A stretch of 64,000 nucleotides of DNA, taken from the NCBI RefSeq assembly GCF_025809055.1, contig NZ_CP075529.1:248001-312000 (forward strand), in the 5' to 3' direction. Shown here piece by piece: positions 22,968 through 32,290 of the stretch; the first letter of the stretch is position 1, and each line of letters opens with the position of its first letter. The DNA is from Devosia sp. (GTDB taxonomy: Bacteria; Pseudomonadota; Alphaproteobacteria; Rhizobiales; Devosiaceae). The position numbers and the translations under genes were made by a program. The notes under the pieces are model-generated. The model was not told where the DNA came from. It searched no databases and was given only the letters and a program-made list of their open reading frames with translations.

Positions 22968-24506
22968 ATGACTTCACAGGCGCGCATTCAGGACAGTTTC
23001 GTTGTGCCGAACCTTAGTGATCCGCGGCTGGGCAATCAACGCACCTATCGCATGCTGATCGACGGAAAATCCCGCGATGCACTGTCCGGGGAAACCATCG
23101 AACGGCGCAGTCCGGGCCACCGAACCAGTGTCATAGCCAATTGGCCGGCGGGATCGACCGCCGATGCTGAACTTGCCATAGCCGCGGCTCGCAGGGCCTT
23201 CGACGGCGGCCCATGGCCGAAAATGAGCGGCGCGGAGCGCTCGGCCATCATGCATGCGGTGGCCGCCGGCATTCTCGCCAATCTGGATGAACTCGCCCTG
23301 GCTGAGTGCCTTGAAACTGGCAAGCCCCTGGCTCAGGCCCGTGGTGAGATCGACTATTGCGCCGACATGTGGCGCTACGCTGCCGGTCAGGCTCGGGGTC
23401 TGGAAGGGGACACCCACAATGCGATCGGGGATAACCGCCTCGGCCTCGTATTGCGCGAGCCCGCGGGTGTCGTGGGCATCATAACCCCTTGGAACTTCCC
23501 CTTCATCATCGTCTCCGAACGCGTTCCATGGGCACTGGGAGCGGGTTGCACCGTTGTCGTCAAACCCAGTGAGTTCACCTCCGGGACCACAGTGCGCCTT
23601 GCCGAAATCGCTCTTGAGGCCGGCGTTCCACCGGGTGTTTTCAACGTCATCACCGGCACCGGCCCGTCAGTGGGTCAGATCCTTGCCGAAGATCCGCGCG
23701 TCGATGTTCTGGCCTTTACCGGCTCGGTGCGCGTGGGCCGGCAACTGGCCGGCATCGCCGCGTCCAACATCAAGCGCGTCGGCCTGGAACTCGGCGGCAA
23801 GGGACCGCAGGTTGTCTTTGCCGATGCCGATATCGAGGCGGCGGCCGATGGCATCGCCTATGGCGTCTATCACAATGCGGGTCAGTGCTGCATTTCCGGC
23901 AGCCGGCTCATTGTCCACAATGCGGTGCGGTCCGCACTACTGGACCGGTTGCTCGAAATTTCCCGGCAGCTGCCCTATGGCGATCCCCTGGGGGCGACGA
24001 CGCGCTACGGCGCCATGGTTTCGGACCAGCACCTCGACAAGGTGAGTGCCTATGTCGAAAAGGGCGTGGCCGAGGGTGCTGAGCTGCTGTTGGGCGGCAC
24101 GCGTATGGCTGCGGAGGCCGGCAATTTCTTTGCGCCGACCGTCTTCGACAAGGTTCAGCCAGGCATGGCCATTGCCCAGGAAGAGATATTCGGGCCGGTT
24201 CTTGCCACGATTGGTTTCGACACGCCTGAGGAGGCGGTGGCGCTGGCCAATGGTACGCCCTTTGGGCTTTCCGCCAGCGTCTGGTCGCGCGATCTCGAAA
24301 CGGCCATCCAGACGACCCGCCGCATTCGCGCCGGGCGCTGCTGGATCAACTCGGTCATCGACGGCACGCCGGAAATGCCCATCGGCGGCTACAAGAAAAG
24401 TGGCGTGGGCCGCGAACTCGGCCGCTACGGCTTCGATGAATACAGCCAGTTCAAGGGTCTGCACATGACCCTTGGGCGGCCGCAGCCATGGTTCGAGACC
24501 CCATAG
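22968..24506 (+). CDS. NAD(P)-dependent aldehyde dehydrogenase
   Basis: A 512-residue aldehyde dehydrogenase. Motifs: 'GIITPWNFPFIIVSE' (cofactor region), 'VLAFTGSVRVGRQLAG', catalytic glutamate in 'LELGGKGPQ', catalytic cysteine in 'NAGQCCISGSRL' and the C-terminal 'EEIFGPVL'. The best resemblance is to betaine-aldehyde/lactaldehyde-type enzymes; the substrate is not determined. The start at 22968 gives a ~30-residue leader before the fold and has a weak ribosome-binding site. It is followed 108 bp later by a sugar ABC transporter and is divergent from the GntR-SDR pair, so it probably oxidises an aldehyde derived from the transported compound. Confidence 0.9.
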   Translation: MTSQARIQDSFVVPNLSDPRLGNQRTYRMLIDGKSRDALSGETIERRSPGHRTSVIANWPAGSTADAELAIAAARRAFDGGPWPKMSGAERSAIMHAVAAGILANLDELALAECLETGKPLAQARGEIDYCADMWRYAAGQARGLEGDTHNAIGDNRLGLVLREPAGVVGIITPWNFPFIIVSERVPWALGAGCTVVVKPSEFTSGTTVRLAEIALEAGVPPGVFNVITGTGPSVGQILAEDPRVDVLAFTGSVRVGRQLAGIAASNIKRVGLELGGKGPQVVFADADIEAAADGIAYGVYHNAGQCCISGSRLIVHNAVRSALLDRLLEISRQLPYGDPLGATTRYGAMVSDQHLDKVSAYVEKGVAEGAELLLGGTRMAAEAGNFFAPTVFDKVQPGMAIAQEEIFGPVLATIGFDTPEEAVALANGTPFGLSASVWSRDLETAIQTTRRIRAGRCWINSVIDGTPEMPIGGYKKSGVGRELGRYGFDEYSQFKGLHMTLGRPQPWFETP

Positions 24507-24614
24507 CGGAGACTGAGCCATCGGAGGGATTGGGTGCTGCGCTCTCTGGTCAGACGCATCACTCGAAGCGGGGTCAGAGGAGACCCGCATCTGAATCCAA
24601 GGGAGGATCATGCG

Positions 24615-25574
24615 ATGCAATTGACCAAATCAAAGACGGCCCTTTTGGCTGGCTGCGCTCTGTTTCTGAGTGTCGGTGCGGCGATAGCTCAGGATCAGGA
24701 GCCGGTGTCGGCCACCATGATCATCTATCTCGACCCGTCCGTGCAGTTCTTCAATCCGGTGGTGAAGGGGGCCCAGGATGCTGCCGCGGCCTTCAATGTC
24801 GATCTCGACGTGCAATATGCCAACAATGACCCGGTGCGCCAGAACGACCTGATCGAAAGCGCTATCGCGACCGGTGTCGATGGCATCGCTGTGTCCATTT
24901 CGAGCTCCGACGCATTTGATGACAGCATTTGCAACGCGGTCGATGCGGGCCTCATCGTCATCGGTTTCAACAATGACGATCTTGAAGGTGCCGACGGGAA
25001 CTGCCGCCAGGCCTATGTGGGCATGGACGAGGAGGCGTCGGGCTACGAGCTGGGCAAGCGCATGATCGAGGAGTTCGGCCTCAAGGAAGGCGACGTGGTT
25101 TTCAACCCGCGCGAAATTCCTGAAGCCAGCTTTGCGGTCGCGCGCGGTGGCGGCATCGAGCGGGCCATGGGCGAGGTGGGGATCACGGTTGAAACTGTGC
25201 GGGCGGGGCTCGATCCGGCCGAGGCCCAGAACATCATGGCCCAGGCCCTCATTGCCAATCCGGACATCAAGGCCGTCTTCGGCACCGGCTCAGTGACCTC
25301 GACTGTGGGCGCGGGCGCTATCCGCGATGCGGGTGTCGACGTGCCCTTCGGTGGGTTCGATCTGGCCGTTGAAATCGCCGATGCGGTTGAGTCGGGCGAA
25401 ATGTTCGCCACCATGGATCAGCAGCCCTATCTGCAGGGCTATCACCCGATCGCCATGATCGCCCTGGCCGCCCGCTATGGCCTGACGCCCACCGATGTCG
25501 ATACCGGCCAGGGCGCGTTCCTCGACCAGTCCCGTATCGGGGCAGTCAAGCCGCTGATCGGCACCTATCGCTGA
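24615..25574 (+). CDS. Sugar ABC transporter substrate-binding protein, RbsB-type
   Basis: A 319-residue periplasmic protein with signal peptide 'ALLAGCALFLSVGAAIAQ'. The type I sugar-binding fold appears as 'VSATMIIYLDPSVQFFNPVV', 'GVDGIAVSISSSDAF', 'IVIGFNNDDLEGADGNCRQA' and 'IKAVFGTGSVTSTVGAGAI'. These are typical of ribose/xylose/fructose or autoinducer-2-type binding proteins. ATG at 24615 lies eight bases after GGGAGG; an ATG at 24610 is out of frame. It is first of the three transporter genes and is followed by a strong hairpin. Confidence 0.9.
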   Translation: MQLTKSKTALLAGCALFLSVGAAIAQDQEPVSATMIIYLDPSVQFFNPVVKGAQDAAAAFNVDLDVQYANNDPVRQNDLIESAIATGVDGIAVSISSSDAFDDSICNAVDAGLIVIGFNNDDLEGADGNCRQAYVGMDEEASGYELGKRMIEEFGLKEGDVVFNPREIPEASFAVARGGGIERAMGEVGITVETVRAGLDPAEAQNIMAQALIANPDIKAVFGTGSVTSTVGAGAIRDAGVDVPFGGFDLAVEIADAVESGEMFATMDQQPYLQGYHPIAMIALAARYGLTPTDVDTGQGAFLDQSRIGAVKPLIGTYR

Positions 25575-25582
25575 TCGCTTCA

Positions 25583-25611
25583 GACCCCGGTCAAGTCCTC
25601 CGGCCGGGGTC
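25583..25611 (+). terminator. Intercistronic hairpin after sugar-binding-protein gene
   Basis: GACCCCGG (25583-25590) pairs with CCGGGGTC (25604-25611), eight bases after the stop and 21 bases before the permease start. No T-run follows. It probably protects the binding-protein message or attenuates the downstream genes. Confidence 0.55.
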
Positions 25612-25632
25612 GCTCCTTCATTGGACCTGGAC

Positions 25633-26658
25633 ATGACCGTGACCGACTATCCCGACGCGCGCGCCGGCACGCAGCGGCGCTCCCCATCCGACTGGCTGCA
25701 TCAGATCCTGACCATGCCGGCCGGCGCCATTCTGCTGGTTTTTCTCGTCGTGCAGCTGGCCTGCATCCTTGCCGGGCTGCTGTTCCCCGACGACTTCCGT
25801 TACCTCTCGAGCCAGAACATGGGCATCATGATGCGCTCGGTCCCGGTGCTTGGTTGCCTGGCTCTGGGCGCCGGCATTCTGATGATAGCCGGTGAGTTCG
25901 ATCTCTCCATCGGCTCGGTCTATACCTTCACCGCCGTCATCATGGCCGTTCTCGTGGGCAATGGTGTCGATGCTTTCTTCGCGGCCCCCGCCGGGATCGC
26001 GGTTGGCGCGCTGATCGGTCTGCTGAATGGCGCCCTGACCCTGCGCTTCAACCTTCCCAGTTTCATCGTCACGCTGGGCGGGCTGCTGTTCTGGCGCGGG
26101 GCGGTGCTGCTTATCAATGGCGCCGTGCAGGTTCGGTTCGATCCCAATCCGGTCTTCGACGCCATGTTCGGCGGCACCGTCCTTGGATTCAACGCGGCAT
26201 TCCTCTGGTTCCTTGGACTATGCGGCGTGTTCTACCTGCTGCTACATCGCCATCGCTTCGGCAATCATGTTTTCGCCACGGGCGGCAATCGTGCTGCCGC
26301 CACCGCCATCGGCGTCAACACCGGGCGCATAAAGCTCATCGCCTTCGCCATTGCCGGTGGCATGGCCGCCTTTGCCGGCATTCTGGCCACCACCCGCGTC
26401 GGCTCGGTGCAGCCGGGGCAGGGGACCGGGCTGGAATTGCAGGCCATAGCCGCCTGCGTCATCGGTGGACTGTCACTGCGTGGCGGGCGCGGATCGATCC
26501 TGGGCGTGTTCCTCGGTGTCATGTTGATCTTCACCATCACCGATGTGTTGCTGCTGATGCGGGCGCCGGGCTTCTATCTCGACATGTTCATCGCCACGCT
26601 CATCGTGGTCGCCTCGATCTTCAACCACGGCCTCGACCGTCGCGGAGGTACGCTGTGA
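25633..26658 (+). CDS. Sugar ABC transporter permease, RbsC-type
   Basis: A 341-residue inner-membrane permease with eight to ten hydrophobic helices. RbsC-family features include 'LGAGILMIAGEFDLSIGSVY' near residue 85 and 'GGNRAAATAIGVNTGRIKLI', the cytoplasmic coupling loop, followed by 'GGLSLRGGRGSILGVFLGVM'. ATG at 25633 is chosen; a TTG four codons earlier is also in frame. The stop overlaps the ATPase gene by four bases. As the only permease in the operon it probably acts as a homodimer. Confidence 0.9.
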   Translation: MTVTDYPDARAGTQRRSPSDWLHQILTMPAGAILLVFLVVQLACILAGLLFPDDFRYLSSQNMGIMMRSVPVLGCLALGAGILMIAGEFDLSIGSVYTFTAVIMAVLVGNGVDAFFAAPAGIAVGALIGLLNGALTLRFNLPSFIVTLGGLLFWRGAVLLINGAVQVRFDPNPVFDAMFGGTVLGFNAAFLWFLGLCGVFYLLLHRHRFGNHVFATGGNRAAATAIGVNTGRIKLIAFAIAGGMAAFAGILATTRVGSVQPGQGTGLELQAIAACVIGGLSLRGGRGSILGVFLGVMLIFTITDVLLLMRAPGFYLDMFIATLIVVASIFNHGLDRRGGTL

Positions 26659-27383
26659 GCCTTCTCGCCCTGCACAATGTCAACAAGTCCTTCGGACCGC
26701 TAAAGGCCCTCAGTGACCTGAGCTTCGAAATCGGGGAGAACGAGGTCGTCGGGTTGCTCGGCGACAACGGCGCCGGCAAGTCTACGACTGTGAACCTGAT
26801 CTCGGGCATTCATCAGCCGACTTCGGGTCATATCTCCGTCGACGGCAGGAAACAGGTCTTCACCTGCCGCCGGGACAGCGCCGAAGCCGGCGTCGAAACC
26901 ATCTATCAGAACACGGCCCTGGTGGATTCGCTCTCGATCTCCCGCAACATCTTTCTGGGGCGCGAAATCACCAACCGGTTTGGTATGCTCGACCTCAAGC
27001 AGATGCGCGAGATTTCCATGCATGTCCTGGAAAGCGCAGTGCACATTTCGGGCATCGACAGCCCGGAACAAATGGTCGGCGATCTTTCAGGCGGGCAGAA
27101 GCAGGCCGTCGCCATTGCCCGCGCGGTTTACTTCAAGCGCCGCGTTCTGCTGCTGGATGAACCGACATCAGCGCTTTCCGTGCGCGAGACCGAAGCGCTG
27201 CTCAACCAGGTTCTGAAACTCAAGGCAGAGGGCGTGTCCAGTGTCTTGGTGACACACAATCTCTATCACGCCTTCCAGGTCTGTGATCGTTTCGTCATCA
27301 TGAGCCACGGCACCAAGGTCCTGGATGTCGCCAAGGCAGACACCAATATCGAGGAACTCACCCGCCACGTCGTGCTGACGTGA
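26655..27383 (+). CDS. Sugar ABC transporter ATP-binding protein, single-domain
   Basis: A 242-residue ATPase. Walker A 'LGDNGAGKSTT', signature 'LSGGQKQAVAIARAVYFKRR', Walker B 'VLLLDEPTSALS' and H-loop 'VLVTHNLYHAF' are present. Unlike RbsA, which has two tandem ATPase domains in ~500 residues, this is one domain, so two copies must assemble per transporter, as for FrcA-like proteins. GTG start at 26655 after GGAGG overlaps the permease stop. The gene ends 13 bp from the convergent GH63-like gene. Confidence 0.9.
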   Translation: MSLLALHNVNKSFGPLKALSDLSFEIGENEVVGLLGDNGAGKSTTVNLISGIHQPTSGHISVDGRKQVFTCRRDSAEAGVETIYQNTALVDSLSISRNIFLGREITNRFGMLDLKQMREISMHVLESAVHISGIDSPEQMVGDLSGGQKQAVAIARAVYFKRRVLLLDEPTSALSVRETEALLNQVLKLKAEGVSSVLVTHNLYHAFQVCDRFVIMSHGTKVLDVAKADTNIEELTRHVVLT

Positions 27384-27396
27384 GCGGGTGGCGCTG

Positions 27397-28683
27397 TCAG
27401 ATCCGCTCGCTCGAGGACAGAAATTCGAGCACCATGGCTGCGGTCCAGGTGAAGCGTCCACCGCCACAGGGTTCGCCGGTATAGGGGTCATAATATTCGG
27501 CGAAGCCTGATTGTTCGATCAGGTCCAGGCTCGACCGGGAGATCAGGTCTGCCTCCTGGTGCCGGCCGGCGCGTAGCAATCCATCAACGATGAGGAAATT
27601 GCAGACCAGCCAGACCGGGCCGCGCCAGTAGCGCTTGGCGTCGAACCGGGCGTCGTCCGGGTCATGACTGGCAATGATGTATTTCAGCTTCCGGGCCTGC
27701 CTGCTGATAACCGCACCGATGGCCTCGGCCCGGGCCGCCGGAATGGCCGCAAAGACCGGGATCAGCCCGCCAATGGACGCGCTGTCCACAAGCTTGCCTG
27801 CCACACGATCGAGGCAGAGATACTGCCCATGCTTGTCGCTCCAGAGTGATTCGAGCGCGGCAAGGCCCTTGGCTGCCCGCTCGCGATTGCGGCGTGCGGT
27901 ATCGGTGTCTCCCAGGGCTTCGGCGACCGCCGCCAGATCTTCGCAGCCTCGGATCAGGATGGCGTTGAATCCGGGGTCGACGAGTTGGAAAGGCGAAGCA
28001 TCGTGCAGTTTCGAATTGTCCCAACCGAGGCTCCGGAAATGCTCCACCAGCCAGAGATAGCGGTCATACTGCTCCTTGGTCGGGCGGTGGGCCGGGTCGG
28101 CGTGCTGGGTGTCGCGGCGGGTATAGGGCGCAATGCCGTCGGTGGGAACGCGCTCGAAAGCTTCGTCCCAGTCGATTGAGTTGTCGCGACCGGCCTCCCA
28201 CGGATGCAGGATGGCGACGAGGCCCTCTCCGTGCGGGTCGCGGTTTGCGTAGAACCAGTCTGCCCACTTTTCGATCTTGGGTAGCAGGGCCCGCGCACGC
28301 CGATCCGCCATGTCGCGGTCGCTCGTGCGCTCGTAAAGCTGGCGCAGGGTGAACCCGGCAACGGGCGGCTGGGTAATGCCCGAGGTCGGGGTCGGGCGCT
28401 TGGTACCCCACACATTGGCCCCCGGAAAGTAGCCATCGTCCAGCACGTGGAACACGATGTGCGGCACCATGCCATCGGGCCATTGGTGCTCGAACAGCGT
28501 CTCGATTTCTGTCCAGGCCCGGTCCTCGTCAAAATGCGCCTGCCCGAGGGCCGTGAAACAGGAGTCCCAGTTCCATTGAAAGGGGTAGAGGCCCTTGGTC
28601 GGCACCGTATAGTGCCCGCGATCGTTCTCCTTGAGCACGTCAATTGCCAAGGCGCGTATTTTGGTCGTGTCCTGCGCGTTCAT
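27397..28683 (-). CDS. GH63-like (MGH-type) glycoside hydrolase, copy 1
   Basis: A 428-residue cytoplasmic (no signal peptide) alpha/alpha-barrel glycosidase resembling mannosylglycerate/glucosylglycerate hydrolases. The active-site segment 'HPWEAGRDNS' would hold the catalytic acid aspartate and 'EYYDPYTGEPCGGGRFTWTA' the base glutamate; 'LYPFQWNWDSCFTALGQ' shapes the pocket. It is a close paralogue of the protein at 29353-30627 and is last in a nine-gene operon, 19 bp after the SGNH hydrolase. The substrate is inferred to be a small alpha-glycoside taken up by the adjacent transporter, with the glycerate-type aglycone only a guess. Confidence 0.8.
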   Translation of the reverse strand: MNAQDTTKIRALAIDVLKENDRGHYTVPTKGLYPFQWNWDSCFTALGQAHFDEDRAWTEIETLFEHQWPDGMVPHIVFHVLDDGYFPGANVWGTKRPTPTSGITQPPVAGFTLRQLYERTSDRDMADRRARALLPKIEKWADWFYANRDPHGEGLVAILHPWEAGRDNSIDWDEAFERVPTDGIAPYTRRDTQHADPAHRPTKEQYDRYLWLVEHFRSLGWDNSKLHDASPFQLVDPGFNAILIRGCEDLAAVAEALGDTDTARRNRERAAKGLAALESLWSDKHGQYLCLDRVAGKLVDSASIGGLIPVFAAIPAARAEAIGAVISRQARKLKYIIASHDPDDARFDAKRYWRGPVWLVCNFLIVDGLLRAGRHQEADLISRSSLDLIEQSGFAEYYDPYTGEPCGGGRFTWTAAMVLEFLSSSERI

Positions 28684-28702
28684 GATGGTCTCCAGCGCTG
28701 AT

Positions 28703-29356
28703 TCATATCATCTGGGCGGACGCAAAGGCCGCGGCGATGACCGCGTGGCCCTTGTCGTTGGGGTGAATTCCGTCGGGCAGGATCAGATCCTTGCCTTGTG
28801 CGGCGGTGGCTTCGTGGACCGGGGCATAGTAAGTGCCGAAGCGTTTGGCGATGGCGCGGACGCTTTCAACATGGCGGTCATATTCGGCCCGGGATTGTCC
28901 CGAAAATTCCGCCCCGCCTATGCCAAAACCCTCGTCCGTGACATAGGCCGGGCTGCCAATGCAGATGTCGTCGGGGTCAAATCCGGCAGATAGCAGTCCT
29001 GCCACCACGCTCACATAGTCACGTTCCAGTCCGGCCCGGTTGAGAGTTTTCGGCGCGGCGGTGTAGCGGGCGTCGTTGCAGCCATAAAGGATGGCCACGA
29101 GATCGCTTCGGTCGGCACCCAGCAGGTCGCTTCGGTATCGGCCGACGCCATTGCCGGGGCGCGGCGCGCCGCTCGCATCGACCGATCCCTGCATGACTGT
29201 GCCGCTGATCCCCTTGTTGCGCAGCACCAGTCCCGCCTCTGCGGCGAGCAGGTTGGCCCATCGGGCATTTTCGGAGACGGAAGCGCCTGCGGTCATGCTG
29301 TCGCCGAAGGCGGAGAGCGACGACCTGGTTCGCGCGTGGTCGAGAAAAGTCCTCAT
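28703..29356 (-). CDS. SGNH/GDSL hydrolase family protein
   Basis: A 217-residue esterase-fold protein without a signal peptide. SGNH blocks: 'SAFGDSMTAGAS' (Ser nucleophile, block I), 'YGCNDARYT' (block III Asn) and 'LPDGIHPNDKGHAVI' (block V, D-x-x-H). Such enzymes remove acyl or acetyl groups from sugars and other small molecules. Its ATG overlaps the stop of GH63-like copy 2 (29353-29356), and copy 1 follows 19 bp later, so it probably deacylates the same imported glycoside. The true start is 29356; the open frame upstream is antisense to nothing useful and overlaps copy 2. Confidence 0.85.
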   Translation of the reverse strand: MRTFLDHARTRSSLSAFGDSMTAGASVSENARWANLLAAEAGLVLRNKGISGTVMQGSVDASGAPRPGNGVGRYRSDLLGADRSDLVAILYGCNDARYTAAPKTLNRAGLERDYVSVVAGLLSAGFDPDDICIGSPAYVTDEGFGIGGAEFSGQSRAEYDRHVESVRAIAKRFGTYYAPVHEATAAQGKDLILPDGIHPNDKGHAVIAAAFASAQMI

Positions 29357-30627
29357 GTCGCCTGCGCTGTAAATTCCAGCACCATTGCGGCGGTCCAGCT
29401 GAACCGACCACCGCCCAGGGGCGCCCCGGTGAGAGGATCGTAGTATTCTGAAAACCCGCCGGCTTCGATCAGCCCCATGCTGTCGGCACTGATGCGGTCG
29501 GCCAGATCGTGGTCGCCTGCCTGGCGCAGGCCATCGGCGATCAGGTAGTTGCACACCAGCCAGACAGGACCGCGCCAATAGCGTTTGATATCGAAACGCC
29601 CGTCGCGCGGATCGTGGCTGGGGACGAGGAACCGCACATGCTGGCTGATCACAAGCAGGGTTTCCCGCAGGGTCGACGCGCGGGACGCTGGTATGGGCGC
29701 GAAGACCGGGATAAGGCCGCCGATCGAGGGACTATCCAGGAGTTCTTTCCCGATCCGGTCATAGGGTTGGTACTGCCCGGCCCCTTCGTCCCACAGGGTT
29801 TCCAGCGCATCGAGACCAGAGGCGGCCCATTGCGCATTTCGGCTCGCGATGGCTTGCTCGCCGAGCGCTTCCGCCAGGGCCGCGGTATCGCGGGCGGACC
29901 GGATAAGGATGGCATTGAATCCCGGATCAACGATCTGGAACGGTGACGCATCGTGGGTTTGAGTGGAGTTCCAGCCCAGAGACCGGAAATGCTGCACCAG
30001 CCAGAGATAGCGGTCGTACTGCGCTTTGGTCGGGCGTGTTTCGGGGTCCGCATGCTTGGTGTCGTTGCGGACATAGGGCATGACGCCCTCGGTCGGCACA
30101 CGCTCGAGGCCCACATCCCAGTCGATTGTATTGTCGCGCGACTCCCAGGGATGGATGACGGCGACCAGCCCGGTCCTCTTCGGGTCACGCGTCCGGTAGA
30201 ACCAGTCATGCCATCGGTCCAGCTTGACCAGCAGCGCACGGGCCCGCGCGTCGCGGTCGGGGCGCTGTGCCGATCGTTTCCAGAGTTCACGCACGGCAAA
30301 GCCGGCGACAGGCAATTGGGTGATCCCAGATGTCGGCCTGCCGGCACGGTTGGTGCCCCACACATCCGGACCGGGGAAATAACCGGGAGCCGCCTCATGG
30401 AACACCATGTGGGGAACCATACCGTCGTCCCACTGGGCCGCGAAAAGGGTTTCGATCTCGGTCCAGGCGCGGTCCAGATCGTAGTGCGATTGTCCGAGCG
30501 CGGTGAAGCAGGAGTCCCAGTTCCACTGAAAGGGATAGAGCCCCTTGGTCGGGACCGTGTAGGTTCCCCGGTCGTTCTCGCGCAAAATCTCGATAGCCGT
30601 GTCCCGCATGGCGCTTCGGGTGGTCAT
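29353..30627 (-). CDS. GH63-like (MGH-type) glycoside hydrolase, copy 2
   Basis: A 424-residue paralogue of the protein at 27397-28683, alignable end to end and clearly more than half identical by eye. It keeps 'LYPFQWNWDSCFTALGQ', the catalytic acid region 'HPWESRDNTIDWD' (one residue shorter than copy 1 and with the DNS changed to DNT) and the base region 'EYYDPLTGAPLGGGRFSWTA'. The small change beside the presumed catalytic aspartate may alter specificity. Its start overlaps the GNAT stop and its stop overlaps the SGNH start, so three proteins are translationally linked. Confidence 0.8.
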   Translation of the reverse strand: MTTRSAMRDTAIEILRENDRGTYTVPTKGLYPFQWNWDSCFTALGQSHYDLDRAWTEIETLFAAQWDDGMVPHMVFHEAAPGYFPGPDVWGTNRAGRPTSGITQLPVAGFAVRELWKRSAQRPDRDARARALLVKLDRWHDWFYRTRDPKRTGLVAVIHPWESRDNTIDWDVGLERVPTEGVMPYVRNDTKHADPETRPTKAQYDRYLWLVQHFRSLGWNSTQTHDASPFQIVDPGFNAILIRSARDTAALAEALGEQAIASRNAQWAASGLDALETLWDEGAGQYQPYDRIGKELLDSPSIGGLIPVFAPIPASRASTLRETLLVISQHVRFLVPSHDPRDGRFDIKRYWRGPVWLVCNYLIADGLRQAGDHDLADRISADSMGLIEAGGFSEYYDPLTGAPLGGGRFSWTAAMVLEFTAQAT

Positions 30628-31223
30628 GCCATGGCTCCCATGGCTGGATTGTCGAGGCGATAGACGACATGCGCCCTGGCAGGATGCGGGCCGTCGAATG
30701 TGGGCCGCTGATAGTCATCGGCGCGGTCGTATTGCATCCCGATCTTTTCCATGACCCTGCGGCTTGCCACGTTGACCGCTGCCGTCGTGGCGACGACTTC
30801 GGCAAGCCCGATGGACCAGGCATAGTCAAGCCAGGCCGCCGCACCCTGAGGCGCCAGGCCCCGGCCCCAGAATCGGGGTGACAGAACCCAGCCAATCTCC
30901 ACCTGAGGCCGGCTCGGAATTGCCTCGCGGATAAAATCCGGGATGCGCCCGAGACCAATCAGGCCCACCAGTTCACCTGTGTGCCTCAGTTCGGCTGCCT
31001 GGGTGTGAAAACCGTTCACTCTGGCCTTCTCAAGCGCCAGGTCGATGTCGTCGCTGACCTGCTGGTAGGTCATCACCCTGGGAAAATAGCGTCGAACCAG
31101 CGGGTCGCCCTGAATGGCGGCCATGGGCGCGCGATCGCGGTCTTCCCATGGCCGCAGGATCAGGTCGGCGGTCTGGAGGACAATGCCGGCGGCTGTGCTC
31201 GTGGTCTGCAAGGCTTCAGGCAT
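30624..31223 (-). CDS. GNAT family N-acetyltransferase (RimJ/RimL-like)
   Basis: A 199-residue acetyltransferase. 'LILRPWEDRDRAPMAAIQ' opens the fold as in RimJ/RimL relatives. The acetyl-CoA-binding segment is 'GRGLAPQGAAAWLDYAW', and 'ATTAAVNVASRRVMEKIGM' is the conserved end. It lies inside the sugar operon, 16 bp after the ATPase gene and overlapping GH63-like copy 2. Its acceptor is unknown; an amino-sugar or detoxification role is possible, and the SGNH hydrolase nearby would be the opposing deacetylase. Confidence 0.85.
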   Translation of the reverse strand: MPEALQTTSTAAGIVLQTADLILRPWEDRDRAPMAAIQGDPLVRRYFPRVMTYQQVSDDIDLALEKARVNGFHTQAAELRHTGELVGLIGLGRIPDFIREAIPSRPQVEIGWVLSPRFWGRGLAPQGAAAWLDYAWSIGLAEVVATTAAVNVASRRVMEKIGMQYDRADDYQRPTFDGPHPARAHVVYRLDNPAMGAMA

Positions 31224-31239
31224 GGCGCGTGCATGTTCC

Positions 31240-32280
31240 TCAACTGGCCATCAGGCCCGTTTCAGGGTCGAACCAGCGAATGCGGTCGGCCTTGGGCGCG
31301 AGGCGCAATTCGTCACCCGGCGCAATCTTGAGATCGCTGTCGAGCACCGCGCGGAACATCTGTCCGCCGACCTCTGCCGTCACCAGGGTGTGCGCGCCCA
31401 GGGGTTCTACGACCCTTACCACCGCGCCGAATCCATCGGCCGAAACCGAGACATCCTCGGGACGAATGGCAAATTCCAAGGCCTCGCCTGCCGCCGGCCC
31501 AGCAACATCTAGGCCCGCAACCGACCATTGTCCGCTTGCCGAGCTCTTTGCCGGGAGGAAATTCATCGGCGGATTGCCAATGAAACTACCCACAAACCGC
31601 GCCGCCGGGTTGCGATAGACTTCAACGGGGCTGGCCGCCTGCACGATCTTGCCGCCGTTCATCACCGAGATGCGGTCGGCCAGCGACATGGCCTCAACCT
31701 GATCATGGGTGACATAGATCGTTGTGGTCTTGGAATTGGCCAGGACGCCCTTGAGTTCGGCGCGCATTTCCAGTCGGAGCAGGGCGTCGAGATTGGACAA
31801 TGGCTCGTCCATGAGGATGACGTCGGGCTCCATGGCCAGGGCGCGGGCAACAGCCACGCGCTGACGTTGCCCACCGGAGAGCTGGCCCGAATAGCGCTTG
31901 AGCAATTGCTCGATATGCATCAGTTCGGCGGTTCGGGTGACGCGCTTTTCCACCTCGGCTTGCGGGAGCTTTTTCATGCGCAGGCCAAAGGCAATGTTCT
32001 CGAACACCGTCAGATGCGGAAAGACCGCATAGTTCTGAAAAACCATGGCGATGCCACGCTCGCGCGGCGGCAGATGGTCCACGCGCCGCCCGCCGATCCA
32101 CACCTCGCCCTGGCTCGGCGTTTCCAGCCCCGCAATGATGCGCAGGAGCGTGGTCTTGCCGCACCCCGACGCCCCCAGCAGCACCATGAACTCCTGGTCG
32201 GAAATAGTCAGGTCGATGGAGTGCAGGGCAGTGAAGCTGCCAAAGCGCTTGGCGACATTCTTGATGACGATTTCGGCCAT
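31240..32280 (-). CDS. ABC transporter ATP-binding protein, UgpC/MalK-type
   Basis: A 346-residue ATPase of carbohydrate uptake (CUT1) transporters. Walker A 'GASGCGKTT', 'MVFQNYAVFPHLTVFENIAF' (Q-loop), signature 'LSGGQRQRVAVARALAMEPD', Walker B 'VILMDEPLSNLDALLR' and H-loop 'YVTHDQVEAM' are present. The C-terminal ~110 residues are a TOBE/OB regulatory domain ('FAIRPEDVSV'). ATG at 32280 follows GGAGGACCAC. It lies ten bases after the second permease gene and 16 before the GNAT gene. Confidence 0.92.
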   Translation of the reverse strand: MAEIVIKNVAKRFGSFTALHSIDLTISDQEFMVLLGASGCGKTTLLRIIAGLETPSQGEVWIGGRRVDHLPPRERGIAMVFQNYAVFPHLTVFENIAFGLRMKKLPQAEVEKRVTRTAELMHIEQLLKRYSGQLSGGQRQRVAVARALAMEPDVILMDEPLSNLDALLRLEMRAELKGVLANSKTTTIYVTHDQVEAMSLADRISVMNGGKIVQAASPVEVYRNPAARFVGSFIGNPPMNFLPAKSSASGQWSVAGLDVAGPAAGEALEFAIRPEDVSVSADGFGAVVRVVEPLGAHTLVTAEVGGQMFRAVLDSDLKIAPGDELRLAPKADRIRWFDPETGLMAS

Positions 32281-32290
32281 GTGGTCCTCC

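Noticed and set aside
27397..30627. Treating one GH63-like copy as a pseudogene
   Set aside because: Both copies are full length, open, and keep the active-site regions; overlaps with neighbouring genes indicate translation.
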